Part shown: one piece after another, positions 17,639 to 26,068 of the stretch
Layout: every line of letters starts with the position of its first letter
How positions within the stretch are numbered: the stretch's first letter is position 1
From: Chryseobacterium sp. SORGH_AS_0447
GTDB taxonomy: Bacteria > Bacteroidota > Bacteroidia > Flavobacteriales > Weeksellaceae
Assembly: GCF_030818695.1 (NCBI RefSeq)
Contig: NZ_JAUTAR010000001.1
Coordinates: 1,544,501-1,608,500 of the forward strand
DNA length: 64,000 nucleotides
Direction: 5' to 3'
Notes under the pieces: generated by a model
What the model was told of the DNA's origin: nothing
What the model saw: only the letters and a program-made list of their open reading frames with translations
The model's database searches: none
Position numbers and translations under genes: made by a program

Positions 17639-18175
17639 TTAAAGGACTTCAAAGCTCATAAACAAAGCGGTTTCGGTGGAATCCGTATATCGCTTCGTAT
17701 TGATCCCCGTAATGGCAAACCCTGCTTTGCGGTAAAAACGGATAGCGGGATAATTCGTATTCTGGGTTTCCGTTTCCACGATCCGGCATTGCAGTTCTCG
17801 GGCTCGGCGATTGATACTTTTAATAAGCATCCTTCCGGCATTCTGTCCTCTGAACGCTTCGCTTATCAATAAATGCTGAATGAACAGGCTGTTGTTCCAC
17901 TCCCTGTACTCGCAGATCGCCCAGCCGACCAGCTCCTCTTCGTAAAAGGCTCCGAAAGAATGTCCCTGGTCAATAACGGTATTCAGTTCTTCTATATCCT
18001 TTGAACTTATTTCCCAGTTTTTGGTATATGGCTGATTTTTTTCCCGTAAGCTGAATTCGAAAGAAGTTCCGACTTCAATGGCGGAAACAACAAAAATTTT
18101 ATCGGTGTGGTAGCCCGTCATTCCCCAAAAGTGCGTGGGATTGCCGGTAAGTCTTTCTAATCTTCTGATTTCCAT
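17639..18175 (-). CDS. GNAT acetyltransferase, SatA/streptothricin-like subgroup
   Basis: 178 residues of the GNAT fold. IQHLLISEAFRGQNAGRMLI (about 99-118) carries the acetyl-CoA-binding RGxGxG variant (RGQNAG), and ETQNTNYPAIRFYRKAGFAITGI is the typical C-terminal motif. The combination with FGAFYEEELVGWAIC resembles streptothricin acetyltransferases, but substrate cannot be assigned. Its 3' end lies 42 bases from the convergent HxlR gene. The membrane-protein gene 18186-18530 lies 10 bases upstream on the same strand. Confidence 0.85.
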   Translation of the reverse strand: MEIRRLERLTGNPTHFWGMTGYHTDKIFVVSAIEVGTSFEFSLREKNQPYTKNWEISSKDIEELNTVIDQGHSFGAFYEEELVGWAICEYREWNNSLFIQHLLISEAFRGQNAGRMLIKSINRRARELQCRIVETETQNTNYPAIRFYRKAGFAITGINTKRYTDSTETALFMSFEVL

Positions 18176-18185
18176 GTTCAGCAGT

Positions 18186-18530
18186 TTATGATTTTGAGCC
18201 CGAGAAATTCCCTTTCGTCATATACAGCATGATTTGTATAACAACCAGGACGGAGATAACCACAATTCTTACCATCGCATTTTCCGATAATCTTTCCCGG
18301 ATCAATTCCAGGTAGTTGATCTTCTCAATGGTAAATTCCTTCAGCCGATCCATATTGGTAAAGGCATTTACTTTTTCCACTTCAGATCCGATCTCGGCTT
18401 CGTTCAGTGTTTTAGCGACATTGATGAGATTAAGATTGCTCATCAACAGCCATCCGAAAAGCAAAATAGAAATAAAAAGAAGAAAAGGCCGCACAATATT
18501 CATGAATACGGAAGTTTGAGATTGGTACAT
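18186..18530 (-). CDS. Small membrane protein, two spans
   Basis: 114 residues with transmembrane segments at about 13-31 (PFLLFISILLFGWLL) and 86-104 (VRIVVISVLVVIQIMLYM), separated by a charged helical loop. No family recognised. It is followed after 10 bases by the acetyltransferase gene, which suggests cotranscription. Confidence 0.65.
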   Translation of the reverse strand: MYQSQTSVFMNIVRPFLLFISILLFGWLLMSNLNLINVAKTLNEAEIGSEVEKVNAFTNMDRLKEFTIEKINYLELIRERLSENAMVRIVVISVLVVIQIMLYMTKGNFSGSKS

Positions 18531-18627
18531 ATCGATAAATGTGTTAATTCAAATTTAAATAAAAATTTATTGGGCAGACAGCTGAAATCAATAAAATCTA
18601 TATAAAAATTCTTGGGTTACATACACT

Positions 18628-19401
18628 TCAATAGCATTCAATTCTATCATATTGTTGATATTTAGCAACTCCAAAACCAGAGTACAGATTGAATTGATCA
18701 ATCATAAGAAATTTTCCGCAAAAATTATTTTCTTCAGAAGATTTTTTTGAATTGCTTAATTTTCCGAGCTCAGCAATAAGATGAATTCTAGGATTACGGA
18801 TTATATTATAATTTTTAATAATATATTGTGCCGGAAGTTTTAACTCAAAATATTCAGTCTTTTTATCATAGAATTTGTAATAACTGATAATCTTCAGGCC
18901 ATCGTAAAAATAACCAATATCAAAAATAATTTTGCCATTGTCGTAAATCAATGGATAGTTTTCTGTATAATAAATTATCTCATTTTCTGTATTGAATAAA
19001 ATATAACTGTCAATTTCAAAAGCATCCAGTTTGAAGATATAAAAGTTTTGCTCTTTGCCGGTCAACAATATTTTTTGCCGGTCACTGCAATAAGATATTT
19101 TTTCTGTTCTGCCACTTCCGTATTGTTCGCCACGAATACAATGGGTCGAAATTTTATCCGGAAATTTTTTCTGAAACTCCTTATAAAGTATTTTATCTTC
19201 TTTCAATGCGATTTTTTTCGGCTTCTTAATGCTGTCTTTCAATTTTCGATTATAATCATTCTGACTAATGAAGCTAAGAGTATTTCTTGTATTTGATTCT
19301 ATAGTAAAGCTAAAATCATCACAATTAGGTATCAGAGATAAATTATCCTGAGCAGACAGTTTTAAAGAAACAAACAGAATTAAGAATAAAATATTTTTCA
19401 T
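18628..19401 (-). CDS. Hypothetical secreted protein
   Basis: 257 residues with a signal peptide (MKNILFLILFVSLKLSAQ). The mature part is rich in aromatic and charged residues with repeated beta-strand-like stretches (KIIFDIGYFYDGLKIISYYKFYDKK region). Two Cys pairs (CDDF, CIRG, CSDR, CGKF) may form disulfides. It is AT-rich relative to neighbours. No family recognised. Divergent from pafA. Confidence 0.65.
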   Translation of the reverse strand: MKNILFLILFVSLKLSAQDNLSLIPNCDDFSFTIESNTRNTLSFISQNDYNRKLKDSIKKPKKIALKEDKILYKEFQKKFPDKISTHCIRGEQYGSGRTEKISYCSDRQKILLTGKEQNFYIFKLDAFEIDSYILFNTENEIIYYTENYPLIYDNGKIIFDIGYFYDGLKIISYYKFYDKKTEYFELKLPAQYIIKNYNIIRNPRIHLIAELGKLSNSKKSSEENNFCGKFLMIDQFNLYSGFGVAKYQQYDRIECY

Positions 19402-19494
19402 TAGTTATCATAAAAAAGAAATCAAATTTAATCAAAACTTCATATACCAAAACTTTCAAAACCCTTACATTTGTTTCCAATAAAAATTTAGTGG

Positions 19495-21141
19495 ATGTTT
19501 AGGAAAATTTCGGTTGCGGCGGCCTTGGGCCTGTCTGTAATCACAATCAATGCACAGAAGAACAAAAACCCTCAGCTGGAAAGACCCAAACTGGTCGTAG
19601 GTTTGGTAGTGGACCAGATGAGATGGGACTATTTGTACCGTTTTTACAACAAATATGGAAATAACGGATTCAAAAGGCTTTTAAATACCGGCTATTCTTT
19701 AAATAACGTTCATATTCCTTATGTTCCTACCGTTACCGCTTTGGGGCATACCTGCATCTATACGGGTTCGGTGCCTGCCATTCACGGGATTGCCGGGAAC
19801 GACTGGACGGATAAGGAAACCGGGAAAAACGTTTATTGTACGACCGACGAAAGTGTACACCCCGTAGGAACCACTAACATGAATGTGGGAAGCCATTCTC
19901 CGAAAAACCTGTGGTCGACAACCGTAACCGATGAGCTGAGGCTGGCGACTAATTTCCAGGGTAAAGTGATCGGGGTTTCTCTGAAAGACAGGGCTTCGAT
20001 ATTGCCGGCAGGCCATACGCCGAACGGTGCTTTTTGGTTCGACGATTCTTCAGGGAATTTCATTACGAGCACCTGGTACATGAATGATCTTCCGCAATGG
20101 ATCAAGACGTTCAATGCACAGAATCTGCCGGAAAAATTGGTAGCAAACGGCTGGAATACCTTACTTCCGATCAGTCAGTATACCGAAAGCGCACCGGACA
20201 ATTCGTCATGGGAAGGGCTTCTGGGAAGCGCAAAAACACCGACTTTCCCGTACAGCAATCTGGCAGCTGATTATCAGGCTAAAAAAGACAACATCCGCTA
20301 TACACCTTTCGGAAATACCCTAACCCTGAAACTGGCAGAAGCAGCGATCGAAGGGGAAAAGCTGGGCGGAGACGATGTAGTGGATATGCTGGCGATCAAT
20401 CTGGCTTCTACAGACTATGCCGGGCACAAGTTCGGGCCGAATTCCATCGAAGTGGAGGATGTTTATCTAAGACTGGATCAGGATTTAGCTCAGTTTTTCA
20501 ATTACCTGGATTCCAAAGTGGGGAAAGGGCAGTATACAGTTTTCCTTTCTGCAGACCATGGCGGAGCCCACTCTGTAGGATTTTTACAGGAACACAAAAT
20601 TACCACCGGTTTCTTTGGAGACGGAATGGATAAAAATGTCAACCAGAAACTGAAAGAAAAATTCGGTGTGGATAAGCTGATCAATGCTGTAGATAATTAC
20701 CAGATTTATTTTGACAGAAAATTGTTAAAAGACAACAATATCAAGCTTGAAGACGTAGTGGATTTCACGGTGAAGGAAATTGAAAATGATCCTTCCGACC
20801 TGTATGCCGTAGCGGTAACGAAAGTTTCCGAAGCAACGATTCCTGAACCGATCAAGCAAAGGGTGATCAATGGGATCAACAGGCAGAGAAGCGGAGATAT
20901 CCAGCTGATTTCCCACGATTCCATGCTTCCTCCTTACTCTAAAACCGGAACGACCCACAGTGTATGGAACTCCTACGATTCGCACATCCCGCTGATTTTT
21001 ATGGGGTGGGGGATCCAGCACGGAGAAAGCAGCAAGCCTTACTTCATGACCGATATTGCGCCTACCGTTTCTTCCCTGCTGAAGATACAGTTCCCAAGCG
21101 GAAATGTAGGAAACCCGATCAGTGAAGCGATTGGAAAATAA
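19495..21141 (+). CDS. pafA: Alkaline phosphatase PafA
   Basis: 548 residues with a signal peptide ending at INAQ. It is an alkaline phosphatase superfamily enzyme closely resembling the phosphate-irrepressible PafA of Elizabethkingia: zinc ligand region VVDQMRWDY (Asp40), nucleophile Thr79 in YVPTVTALGHT, GNDW with the active-site Asn near 102, LKDRAS carrying the Lys and Arg of the monoester site, and later zinc ligands in SADHGGAHSVG and THSVWNSYDSHIP. It releases phosphate from monoesters in the periplasm. A -7 box TACATTTG (19466-19473) lies 21 bases before the ATG; no clear -33 element. Single-gene unit with terminator. Confidence 0.93.
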   Translation: MFRKISVAAALGLSVITINAQKNKNPQLERPKLVVGLVVDQMRWDYLYRFYNKYGNNGFKRLLNTGYSLNNVHIPYVPTVTALGHTCIYTGSVPAIHGIAGNDWTDKETGKNVYCTTDESVHPVGTTNMNVGSHSPKNLWSTTVTDELRLATNFQGKVIGVSLKDRASILPAGHTPNGAFWFDDSSGNFITSTWYMNDLPQWIKTFNAQNLPEKLVANGWNTLLPISQYTESAPDNSSWEGLLGSAKTPTFPYSNLAADYQAKKDNIRYTPFGNTLTLKLAEAAIEGEKLGGDDVVDMLAINLASTDYAGHKFGPNSIEVEDVYLRLDQDLAQFFNYLDSKVGKGQYTVFLSADHGGAHSVGFLQEHKITTGFFGDGMDKNVNQKLKEKFGVDKLINAVDNYQIYFDRKLLKDNNIKLEDVVDFTVKEIENDPSDLYAVAVTKVSEATIPEPIKQRVINGINRQRSGDIQLISHDSMLPPYSKTGTTHSVWNSYDSHIPLIFMGWGIQHGESSKPYFMTDIAPTVSSLLKIQFPSGNVGNPISEAIGK

Positions 21142-21162
21142 AATACTTCTTACATAAAAATT

Positions 21163-21199
21163 AAATCCTTAACCGTCTGAACGGTTAAGGATTTTTTTT
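21163..21199 (+). terminator. Terminator of pafA
   Basis: A 14-bp stem AAATCCTTAACCGT/ACGGTTAAGGATTT with a CTGA loop followed by eight T. Confidence 0.95.
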
Positions 21200-21326
21200 A
21201 TGGCAAATTTAGGTTTAATGTAAATCCTGTTTAAAAAGTTTTAATGTGAATTTAGCAATAATGTGTACGGCAAAACTTCTGCATTTCTCTTCCAGCCTGT
21301 TTATCAGGTTTTTCTTCATGCTGAAA

Positions 21327-21923
21327 TCAGATATAAATCTTGCTGTTGTCGATTTTCAGGACCTCCTGTTTTTCCATCTTTTTGATAGCGCGGATTACCG
21401 TTTCTATACGCATTCCGGTAAGGGAAGCAAGCTGCTGGCGGGTATAGGGGATCGCAAAAGAGAATTTATCCTCAAAACCGAAATGGGCTTTGATGTACCG
21501 CATCAGGATATGTAATTTCGTCACCGGGTCTTTAAAAAAGAAGGGGGCTGATGTTACAAACCGGTAATGCATCCGGTCTGCCGTGAAAGAATACAAATTG
21601 AGAATAAGCTGTGGTTGCGCCAGCAACAGATCGGTAAACCGGTTCTTTTCCAGCCGTATGATTTCACATTCGGTAATGGCAATGGCATTTACTGCATATT
21701 TCTTATCCGTAAAAAGATACGTTTCGGCAAAACAATAACCATCAAACGGGATCCCGTGAATAAATTCTTTACCGTCTTCCAAAAAGCTGCTCAATTTGAC
21801 AGTGCCGGATTTTATTTGAAAATAATATTTGGGGGTGCTGTCTTCTTCGATGATAAAGTCACCGGAATGATAATTTTGCAGTTCAGCTCCATGAGAAAAC
21901 AATAGGTTTTCCGAGATGATCAT
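21327..21923 (-). CDS. Crp/Fnr-family transcriptional regulator
   Basis: 198 residues with an N-terminal cyclic-nucleotide-binding-like domain (about 15-110, YHSGDFIIEEDSTPKYYFQI to AITECEIIRL) and a C-terminal Crp HTH (about 150-198, YTRQQLASLTGMRIETVIRAIKKM). There are no Fnr-type N-terminal cysteines and the cAMP-contact Arg-Ser signature is not evident, so the ligand is unknown. Target genes are not indicated by the context. About 300 bases between this gene and the IS element hold nothing recognisable. Confidence 0.88.
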   Translation of the reverse strand: MIISENLLFSHGAELQNYHSGDFIIEEDSTPKYYFQIKSGTVKLSSFLEDGKEFIHGIPFDGYCFAETYLFTDKKYAVNAIAITECEIIRLEKNRFTDLLLAQPQLILNLYSFTADRMHYRFVTSAPFFFKDPVTKLHILMRYIKAHFGFEDKFSFAIPYTRQQLASLTGMRIETVIRAIKKMEKQEVLKIDNSKIYI

Positions 21924-22269
21924 AGATTTTTTTTATAGTTGATTATAGAAGTTAAAATTAATAAAATAACCTATCGCCGGAAAACATAAAGGTACCACAT
22001 AGATGCCCCAAAAATGTCTTATGCGGTTACATTTTAATGTTTTTGTCCGGCTTGCCGGAATTTTAAGTTAAATAAAGGGTTTTGCGAAGAAAAAATAAAA
22101 ATTTGGAAGGAGGTCTATGTTTGATTTTGTTACTATTATATTCTGATCCTTTTTTATAGGAATGTATAAAAGCCGTCACTTTAAGAAAGCAATTTCAATA
22201 AATAAGAAACCCGCAAATGTGTGGACTGCCCCCAAAAAGTTAGACACTTTTTAGGGGCATTTTTTATTT

Positions 22270-22794
22270 ATGGGAATATCAAAATATAGTTTATCATTTA
22301 AGTTGAGTTGCATAGAAAGAATTGGGAAACAAAATCTTTCGGTCCGCTCTTTAGCTCGGGAAATAGGTTTGGATGAGTCTATTATTCGCAAATGGAAAAG
22401 GTTTTATGATTTATACGGAATTCAGGGTTTACAACGCAGGAGCAACCGCTGTTATGATGTAAAATTTAAGCTCAGGGTTTTGGAAACGATGGAGTCGCAA
22501 AACCTTTCTCTAAAGCAAGCTGCTGCCAGATTCAATATCGCTGCAGAATCCAGTATTAGTACCTGGCGTGTTGCTTACGAAAAATATGGTATTTTAGGGT
22601 TAAAGAATAAACCCATAGGAAGAGCATCAATAATGAGCAATTACAAACAAAAAAAGAAAAAGTCCGGCAAACCACTGACTAGAGAAGAAGAACTGTTATT
22701 GGAAAATGAAAGACTTCGGGCCGAAATCGATTTTCTAAAAAAGTTAGACGCCTTAGCTCTCAAAAACAACAAGCAGAAGCCATCGAAGAGTTAA
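22270..22794 (+). CDS. IS3 transposase OrfA (DNA-binding)
   Basis: 174 residues with two helix-turn-helix units: SVRSLAREIGLDESIIRKWKR (about 25-45) and SLKQAAARFNIAAESSISTW (about 79-98), then a basic linker (KQKKKKSGK) and a leucine-zipper-like helix (LTREEELLLENERLRAEIDFLKK). This is the OrfA of the IS150-like group. Ribosomes reaching the A6G site at 22737-22743 can shift into orfB to make the OrfAB transposase. Confidence 0.93.
   Translation: MGISKYSLSFKLSCIERIGKQNLSVRSLAREIGLDESIIRKWKRFYDLYGIQGLQRRSNRCYDVKFKLRVLETMESQNLSLKQAAARFNIAAESSISTWRVAYEKYGILGLKNKPIGRASIMSNYKQKKKKSGKPLTREEELLLENERLRAEIDFLKKLDALALKNNKQKPSKS
22737..22743 (+). other. Programmed -1 frameshift site A AAA AAG
   Basis: AAAAAAG is read in the orfA frame as (CT)A AAA AAG, the correct phase for -1 slippage. 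After slippage the next codon begins at 22743 and the frame runs without stop into orfB, giving VRRLSSQKQQ before the orfB product. Confidence 0.85.
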
Positions 22795-22814
22795 GGCATC
22801 AATACAATCTCTCT

Positions 22815-23621
22815 GTGTTGCTGGATTGTGCAGGGATGGGCAGAAGCAGTTTTTATTATCATCAGAACAGAGCTCAGAGCGACAAATATTCTGATGTAAA
22901 AGCAATGATAAAACAAATTTATCACAGGCACAAAGGAAGGTTCGGATACCGACGTATTACTTTAACAATGAAAGAAAAAGGTGTCATCATCAATCATAAA
23001 ACAGTTTTGAGATTAATGAAAACGTTAGGACTGAAAAGTATTATACGGGTCAAAAGATACAAATCTTACCGGGGTGAACAAGGGAAAATAGCACCCAATA
23101 TTTTAAAAAGAAACTTTAAAGCAGAGCAGCCGAACAAAAAATGGGCAACTGATGTAACTGAGTTTAATGTCTCGGGAAACAAGCTTTATCTGTCTCCGAT
23201 CATCGATTTATTCAACGGTGAAATCATCAGCTATAATCTCTCAGAAAGACCTGTCTTCGCGCAGATTACAGATATGCTGAAAAAGAGCTTAAAGAAAATT
23301 AAAAATACAGAAAATATCATCTTACATTCAGATCAAGGTTGGCAATACCAGATGAAGGCATATCAAAATATCTTGAAAGAAAAAGGAATCATCCAGAGTA
23401 TGTCCAGAAAAGGAAACTGTCTGGACAATGCCGTGATTGAAAACTTTTTCGGAACACTGAAATCTGAGATGTTTTATACCAAAAAGTTTAAAACAATTGA
23501 TGAGCTGAAAAAAGAGATAAAACAATACATCACTTATTACAATAATGACAGAATACGGTTAAATCTAAATGGAAAGAGCCCGGTACAGTACCGAACTCTT
23601 TTCTTTAATAATATTGTTTAA
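22815..23621 (+). CDS. IS3 transposase OrfB (DDE integrase domain)
   Basis: 268 residues as a free ORF; as the fusion product the frame is entered at 22743. HTH_21 region RHKGRFGYRRITLTMKEKG, then rve integrase core: WATDVTEF (first Asp), LHSDQGWQYQ (second Asp) and NCLDNAVIENFFGTLK (Glu). The last two acids have the D35E spacing. Complete, no stops, C-terminus YYNNDRIRLNLNGKSPVQYR is the usual IS3 ending. It catalyses transposition of the element through a circular intermediate. Confidence 0.95.
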   Translation: MLLDCAGMGRSSFYYHQNRAQSDKYSDVKAMIKQIYHRHKGRFGYRRITLTMKEKGVIINHKTVLRLMKTLGLKSIIRVKRYKSYRGEQGKIAPNILKRNFKAEQPNKKWATDVTEFNVSGNKLYLSPIIDLFNGEIISYNLSERPVFAQITDMLKKSLKKIKNTENIILHSDQGWQYQMKAYQNILKEKGIIQSMSRKGNCLDNAVIENFFGTLKSEMFYTKKFKTIDELKKEIKQYITYYNNDRIRLNLNGKSPVQYRTLFFNNIV

Positions 23622-23673
23622 TTTTGTCCAAACTTTTGGGTGCAGTCTAGTGTTGCGGGTTTTAATATCATTG

Positions 23674-23979
23674 TTACTCTTCTTCAGCATCATCTTCATC
23701 ATCCTCATACTGTTCGAGAAAATAAGTAAAGGTAAAATCTTCCATTTCGTCTTCAGCATCTTCCAGCGTGGTGAGAAGGTCCTCAAAGATTTCCAGCTGA
23801 TCTACCGTCATGTTTACAAATTCGAGGTGGAGAGGCATTTCCAGCCCACCTGTAATTACATCCGAAAGGGCATCCAGATTGTCCCCGAAATACTCCGGAA
23901 GCGGAAGCTTTTCCTTGAGTTGTGCATAGAAGTCTTCATAATCCCCTATGTCTGTAAAGTCTATATATATTGTACTCAT
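23674..23979 (-). CDS. Barstar-family ribonuclease inhibitor
   Basis: 101 residues. The barstar signature LPEYFGDNLDALSDVITGG aligns with the barnase-binding helix of barstar: Tyr30, Asp36 and Asp40 correspond to barstar Tyr29, Asp35 and Asp39, while Trp38 is replaced by Ser39. The C-terminus is extremely acidic (DDEDDAEEE), unlike classical barstar. No signal peptide, so it is cytosolic and should protect the producer. Its ATG overlaps the archaemetzincin stop codon (ATGA at 23976-23979), and a barnase homologue is two genes upstream. Very probably the immunity protein for that barnase. Confidence 0.93.
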   Translation of the reverse strand: MSTIYIDFTDIGDYEDFYAQLKEKLPLPEYFGDNLDALSDVITGGLEMPLHLEFVNMTVDQLEIFEDLLTTLEDAEDEMEDFTFTYFLEQYEDDEDDAEEE

Positions 23980-24632
23980 ATTGAATTGAATTTCCAGTTT
24001 TTATTAATTAAAAATTGTTTGCATTTTTTACAAAAATCAGTTTCTTCATTGGTTGGGTTTTTACCTTCTGCATCTCTCATAAAGCAGGTCTTTACCGGGC
24101 AGTGTTTTAAGCCCTGCGTATGACCTAGCTCATGAATAGCTATTTTAAAAAACTGTTCGTCCGAATTGTTTTTATTTAATCTGAAACTTGAAGCAATGCA
24201 TGCATTGCCAGGTCTTAATCCCAAACCCATAATTCCAAAATCTTTTATTTTACCTTTGGTAAAGCTGATATCCTTTGAGGTTAAACCTATCGTCACAAAA
24301 CCATCTTTGGTATTCCTGCTTAAATATGAAATTACAGAATCTGCCCTGTAGCGTTTTCTGGGTTCATAATAAGTATTCTTTGGAAAATCAATTGGCTCCA
24401 GGATGCTGACATGTGGATACACCTTTTTGATTTCGTTGGCTAAACCTATTGCATTTTCAGATTTAAGATCTTTGAAAGGCTGGATAAGAATGGTAACTGC
24501 ATGTTGATCCTTCATGATCTCCTGTTGTTTTTTTGAGCAGGAAAAAATAAAAGCAAAACAGAACAGCATTATCCCAAAACTACTGCTGCTCAAAACTTTT
24601 ATAATGGTTTTTGGTAAGATAAACATCACCAT
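23976..24632 (-). CDS. Archaemetzincin-like zinc metallopeptidase lipoprotein
   Basis: 218 residues from the ATG at 24632 (another ATG at 24626; a TTG further up is less likely). The zinc site HELGHTQGLKHC followed by VKTCFM and later CKKC matches the archaemetzincin signature HExxHxxGxxH-C-x4-C-x-M...CxxC, with His167, Glu168, His171 and His177 and cysteines 178, 183, 201 and 204. The N-terminus is a lipoprotein signal peptide (lipobox IFSC followed by SKKQ), which is unusual: typical archaemetzincins are cytosolic. The 5' end overlaps the barnase gene by about 50 bases and the 3' end overlaps barstar by 4 bases, so all three are translationally coupled. Substrate unknown; it might process the barnase or act on the same target. 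Confidence 0.9.
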   Translation of the reverse strand: MVMFILPKTIIKVLSSSSFGIMLFCFAFIFSCSKKQQEIMKDQHAVTILIQPFKDLKSENAIGLANEIKKVYPHVSILEPIDFPKNTYYEPRKRYRADSVISYLSRNTKDGFVTIGLTSKDISFTKGKIKDFGIMGLGLRPGNACIASSFRLNKNNSDEQFFKIAIHELGHTQGLKHCPVKTCFMRDAEGKNPTNEETDFCKKCKQFLINKNWKFNSI

Positions 24633-25098
24633 CTTGGGTAAAGACAATCCGGTCTGATTTTCTGCTTCCGCAATGGTAATTTACGTCGGCTTCAAAATAT
24701 TTTTTACCGTCCGGCAGCCTTCTTTCCCTGTTCCCGAATGCATCCCCGCCGATTGCTTTTCCCGGAGCGGCTTCACACAGGTTTCCTTTGGAAGGATTCC
24801 AGCCAAGGTTTCGGGCCTGGCTTTTTGTAATATAATAATCCGGAAGCTTATGATTTTGTTTGATAAAATGAATCACCGTTTTTTCTTCCGTCAGTTCATC
24901 GATGCTTTGATTTTGTTTATATCCGGAAATCGAGCTTCCGTCGGCAGTTTCTCCGGGAGCGTGGTACCTCGGACGGTTATCCGCAGCAATAGCTGTTTCT
25001 TTATGATCTGCTATAAAATTATTGTAAATATACATCACCGACATTCCGAAGAGAAGTCCGAGGCAAATAAAAAAAAGAGATCTCATTTTACCGTTCAT
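24580..25098 (-). CDS. Barnase-family secreted or membrane-anchored ribonuclease
   Basis: 172 residues. Residues about 70-170 align clearly with barnase: HKLPDYYITKSQARNLGW, SKGNL, APGKAIGGD, EADVNY, SRKSDRI and NHYKSF. All catalytic residues are present: Lys92 (barnase Lys27), Glu136 (Glu73), Arg146 (Arg83), Arg150 (Arg87) and His165 (His102). The N-terminus has a hydrophobic segment (LFFICLGLLFGMSVMYIY) acting as signal peptide or anchor, then a linker. Two cysteines absent from barnase (Cys108, Cys143) could form a disulfide, consistent with export. It is first in an operon with archaemetzincin and barstar. Likely role: exported RNase for nutrient RNA or competition. Confidence 0.93.
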   Translation of the reverse strand: MNGKMRSLFFICLGLLFGMSVMYIYNNFIADHKETAIAADNRPRYHAPGETADGSSISGYKQNQSIDELTEEKTVIHFIKQNHKLPDYYITKSQARNLGWNPSKGNLCEAAPGKAIGGDAFGNRERRLPDGKKYFEADVNYHCGSRKSDRIVFTQDGDVYLTKNHYKSFEQQ

Positions 25099-25114
25099 AC
25101 CTTTTGATTAATGT

Positions 25115-25193
25115 AGCAATGTAACAAGGTAGCAATTTACCTATATCTATTTTCAGTAAATCGCTACATCACTTATTACATTGTTACATTGCT
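25115..25193. repeat. Intergenic inverted repeat (AGCAATGTAACAA arms)
   Basis: AGCAATGTAACAA at 25115-25127 and its exact complement at 25181-25193 form 13-bp arms around a 53-base loop. The spacer between nadE and the barnase gene is AT-rich and shares words such as AATGTAACA and TTAATATAACAAT with spacers at 31872-31955 and 33607-33685. Confidence 0.6.
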
Positions 25194-25216
25194 CTATTAT
25201 TATATTGTTATATTAA

Positions 25217-26008
25217 TTAAGCTCTCCACTCTTCCGGCACATCACAAATCGGAATCGGAACCATTTTATGTTTTGCGGCTTTATGCATTCGGTCGAAAAT
25301 CATGAAAACTTCCTTATCGCGGCCTTCATAATCTTCCACGGCTTTTGTCCCGTATTCTTTCTGGATTTTTTCGAGTTCCGGATAGGTGGCACCGATCTGG
25401 TCTTCATCCGTTCTTTCCGCATCCCAAAGCCCGTCCGTAGGAATGGCATTCTGAATGCTCTCAATTAAATCCAGTCCTCTTGCAAGTTCGTAAACTTCGG
25501 TTTTGTAAAGATCGGCAATAGGAGAAACATCTACACCGCCGTCTCCGTATTTTGTATAGAATCCGATGCCGAAATCTTCCACTTTATTTCCGGTTCCGCA
25601 AACCAGAAGCCCGTGAAGCTGCCCGAAATAGTACAGGTTCAGCATTCTGAAACGGGATCTTGTATTGGCCAGCGCAAGATTATTGCTCCATCTTCCTTCC
25701 ACATGATCGTGGACCACCTGCTCAAAACTTTCGAAAACAGGAGTCAGGTTGATGGTTTTGGACTGTACGTTCGGGAATTTTTTCTTCAGGTATTCCATAT
25801 GCTCCTGAGCACGGTTCACCTGGTCTTCTTTCTGGCGGATCGGCATTTCCAGCAGCAACACTTCAAGGCCTGTCATGGCACATAAAGTAGAAACCACTCC
25901 GGAATCCACACCTCCGGAAACTCCGATAACGTATCCGTTTACATTTGCCTTCACAGCATAATCTTTCAGCCAGCTTACAATATGATCTATTATTTTTTGG
26001 GTCTGCAT
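25217..26008 (-). CDS. nadE: NAD(+) synthase
   Basis: 263 residues, the short ammonia-dependent form without a glutaminase domain. The PP-loop ATPase motif SGGVDS is at 31-36. NLALANTRSRFRMLNLYYF, CGTGNKVEDFGIGFYTKYGDGGVDVSPI (deamido-NAD and ATP site) and PTDGLW are characteristic. It makes NAD from nicotinate adenine dinucleotide in the cytosol. A minus-strand -7 box TAATTTTG at 26045-26052 precedes it within the 60-base spacer. The gene lies near gldB, an arrangement I recall from other flavobacteria. Confidence 0.95.
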   Translation of the reverse strand: MQTQKIIDHIVSWLKDYAVKANVNGYVIGVSGGVDSGVVSTLCAMTGLEVLLLEMPIRQKEDQVNRAQEHMEYLKKKFPNVQSKTINLTPVFESFEQVVHDHVEGRWSNNLALANTRSRFRMLNLYYFGQLHGLLVCGTGNKVEDFGIGFYTKYGDGGVDVSPIADLYKTEVYELARGLDLIESIQNAIPTDGLWDAERTDEDQIGATYPELEKIQKEYGTKAVEDYEGRDKEVFMIFDRMHKAAKHKMVPIPICDVPEEWRA

Positions 26009-26068
26009 TGTTTATATTTTTAGTCTGTTATTATTTATGAAATTCAAAATTAAAGATTTTGATGATGG

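Larger units (their letters stand above)
22222..23649 (+). mobile_element. IS3-family insertion sequence (about 1.43 kb)
   Basis: Terminal inverted repeats of 25 bases, 22222-22246 and 23625-23649, match at 20 positions; both start T(G/A)GACTGC(C/A)CCCAAAA. The element is flanked by a 3-bp direct repeat GTG (22219-22221 and 23650-23652), the size usual for IS3 elements, which shows a simple and fairly recent insertion. It holds orfA and orfB with a frameshift site between them, both intact, so it may be active. It inserted 24 bases beyond the barstar stop codon. Confidence 0.93.

Noticed and set aside
17603..17872. 89-codon plus-strand ORF
   Set aside because: Shadow of the acetyltransferase gene on the minus strand.
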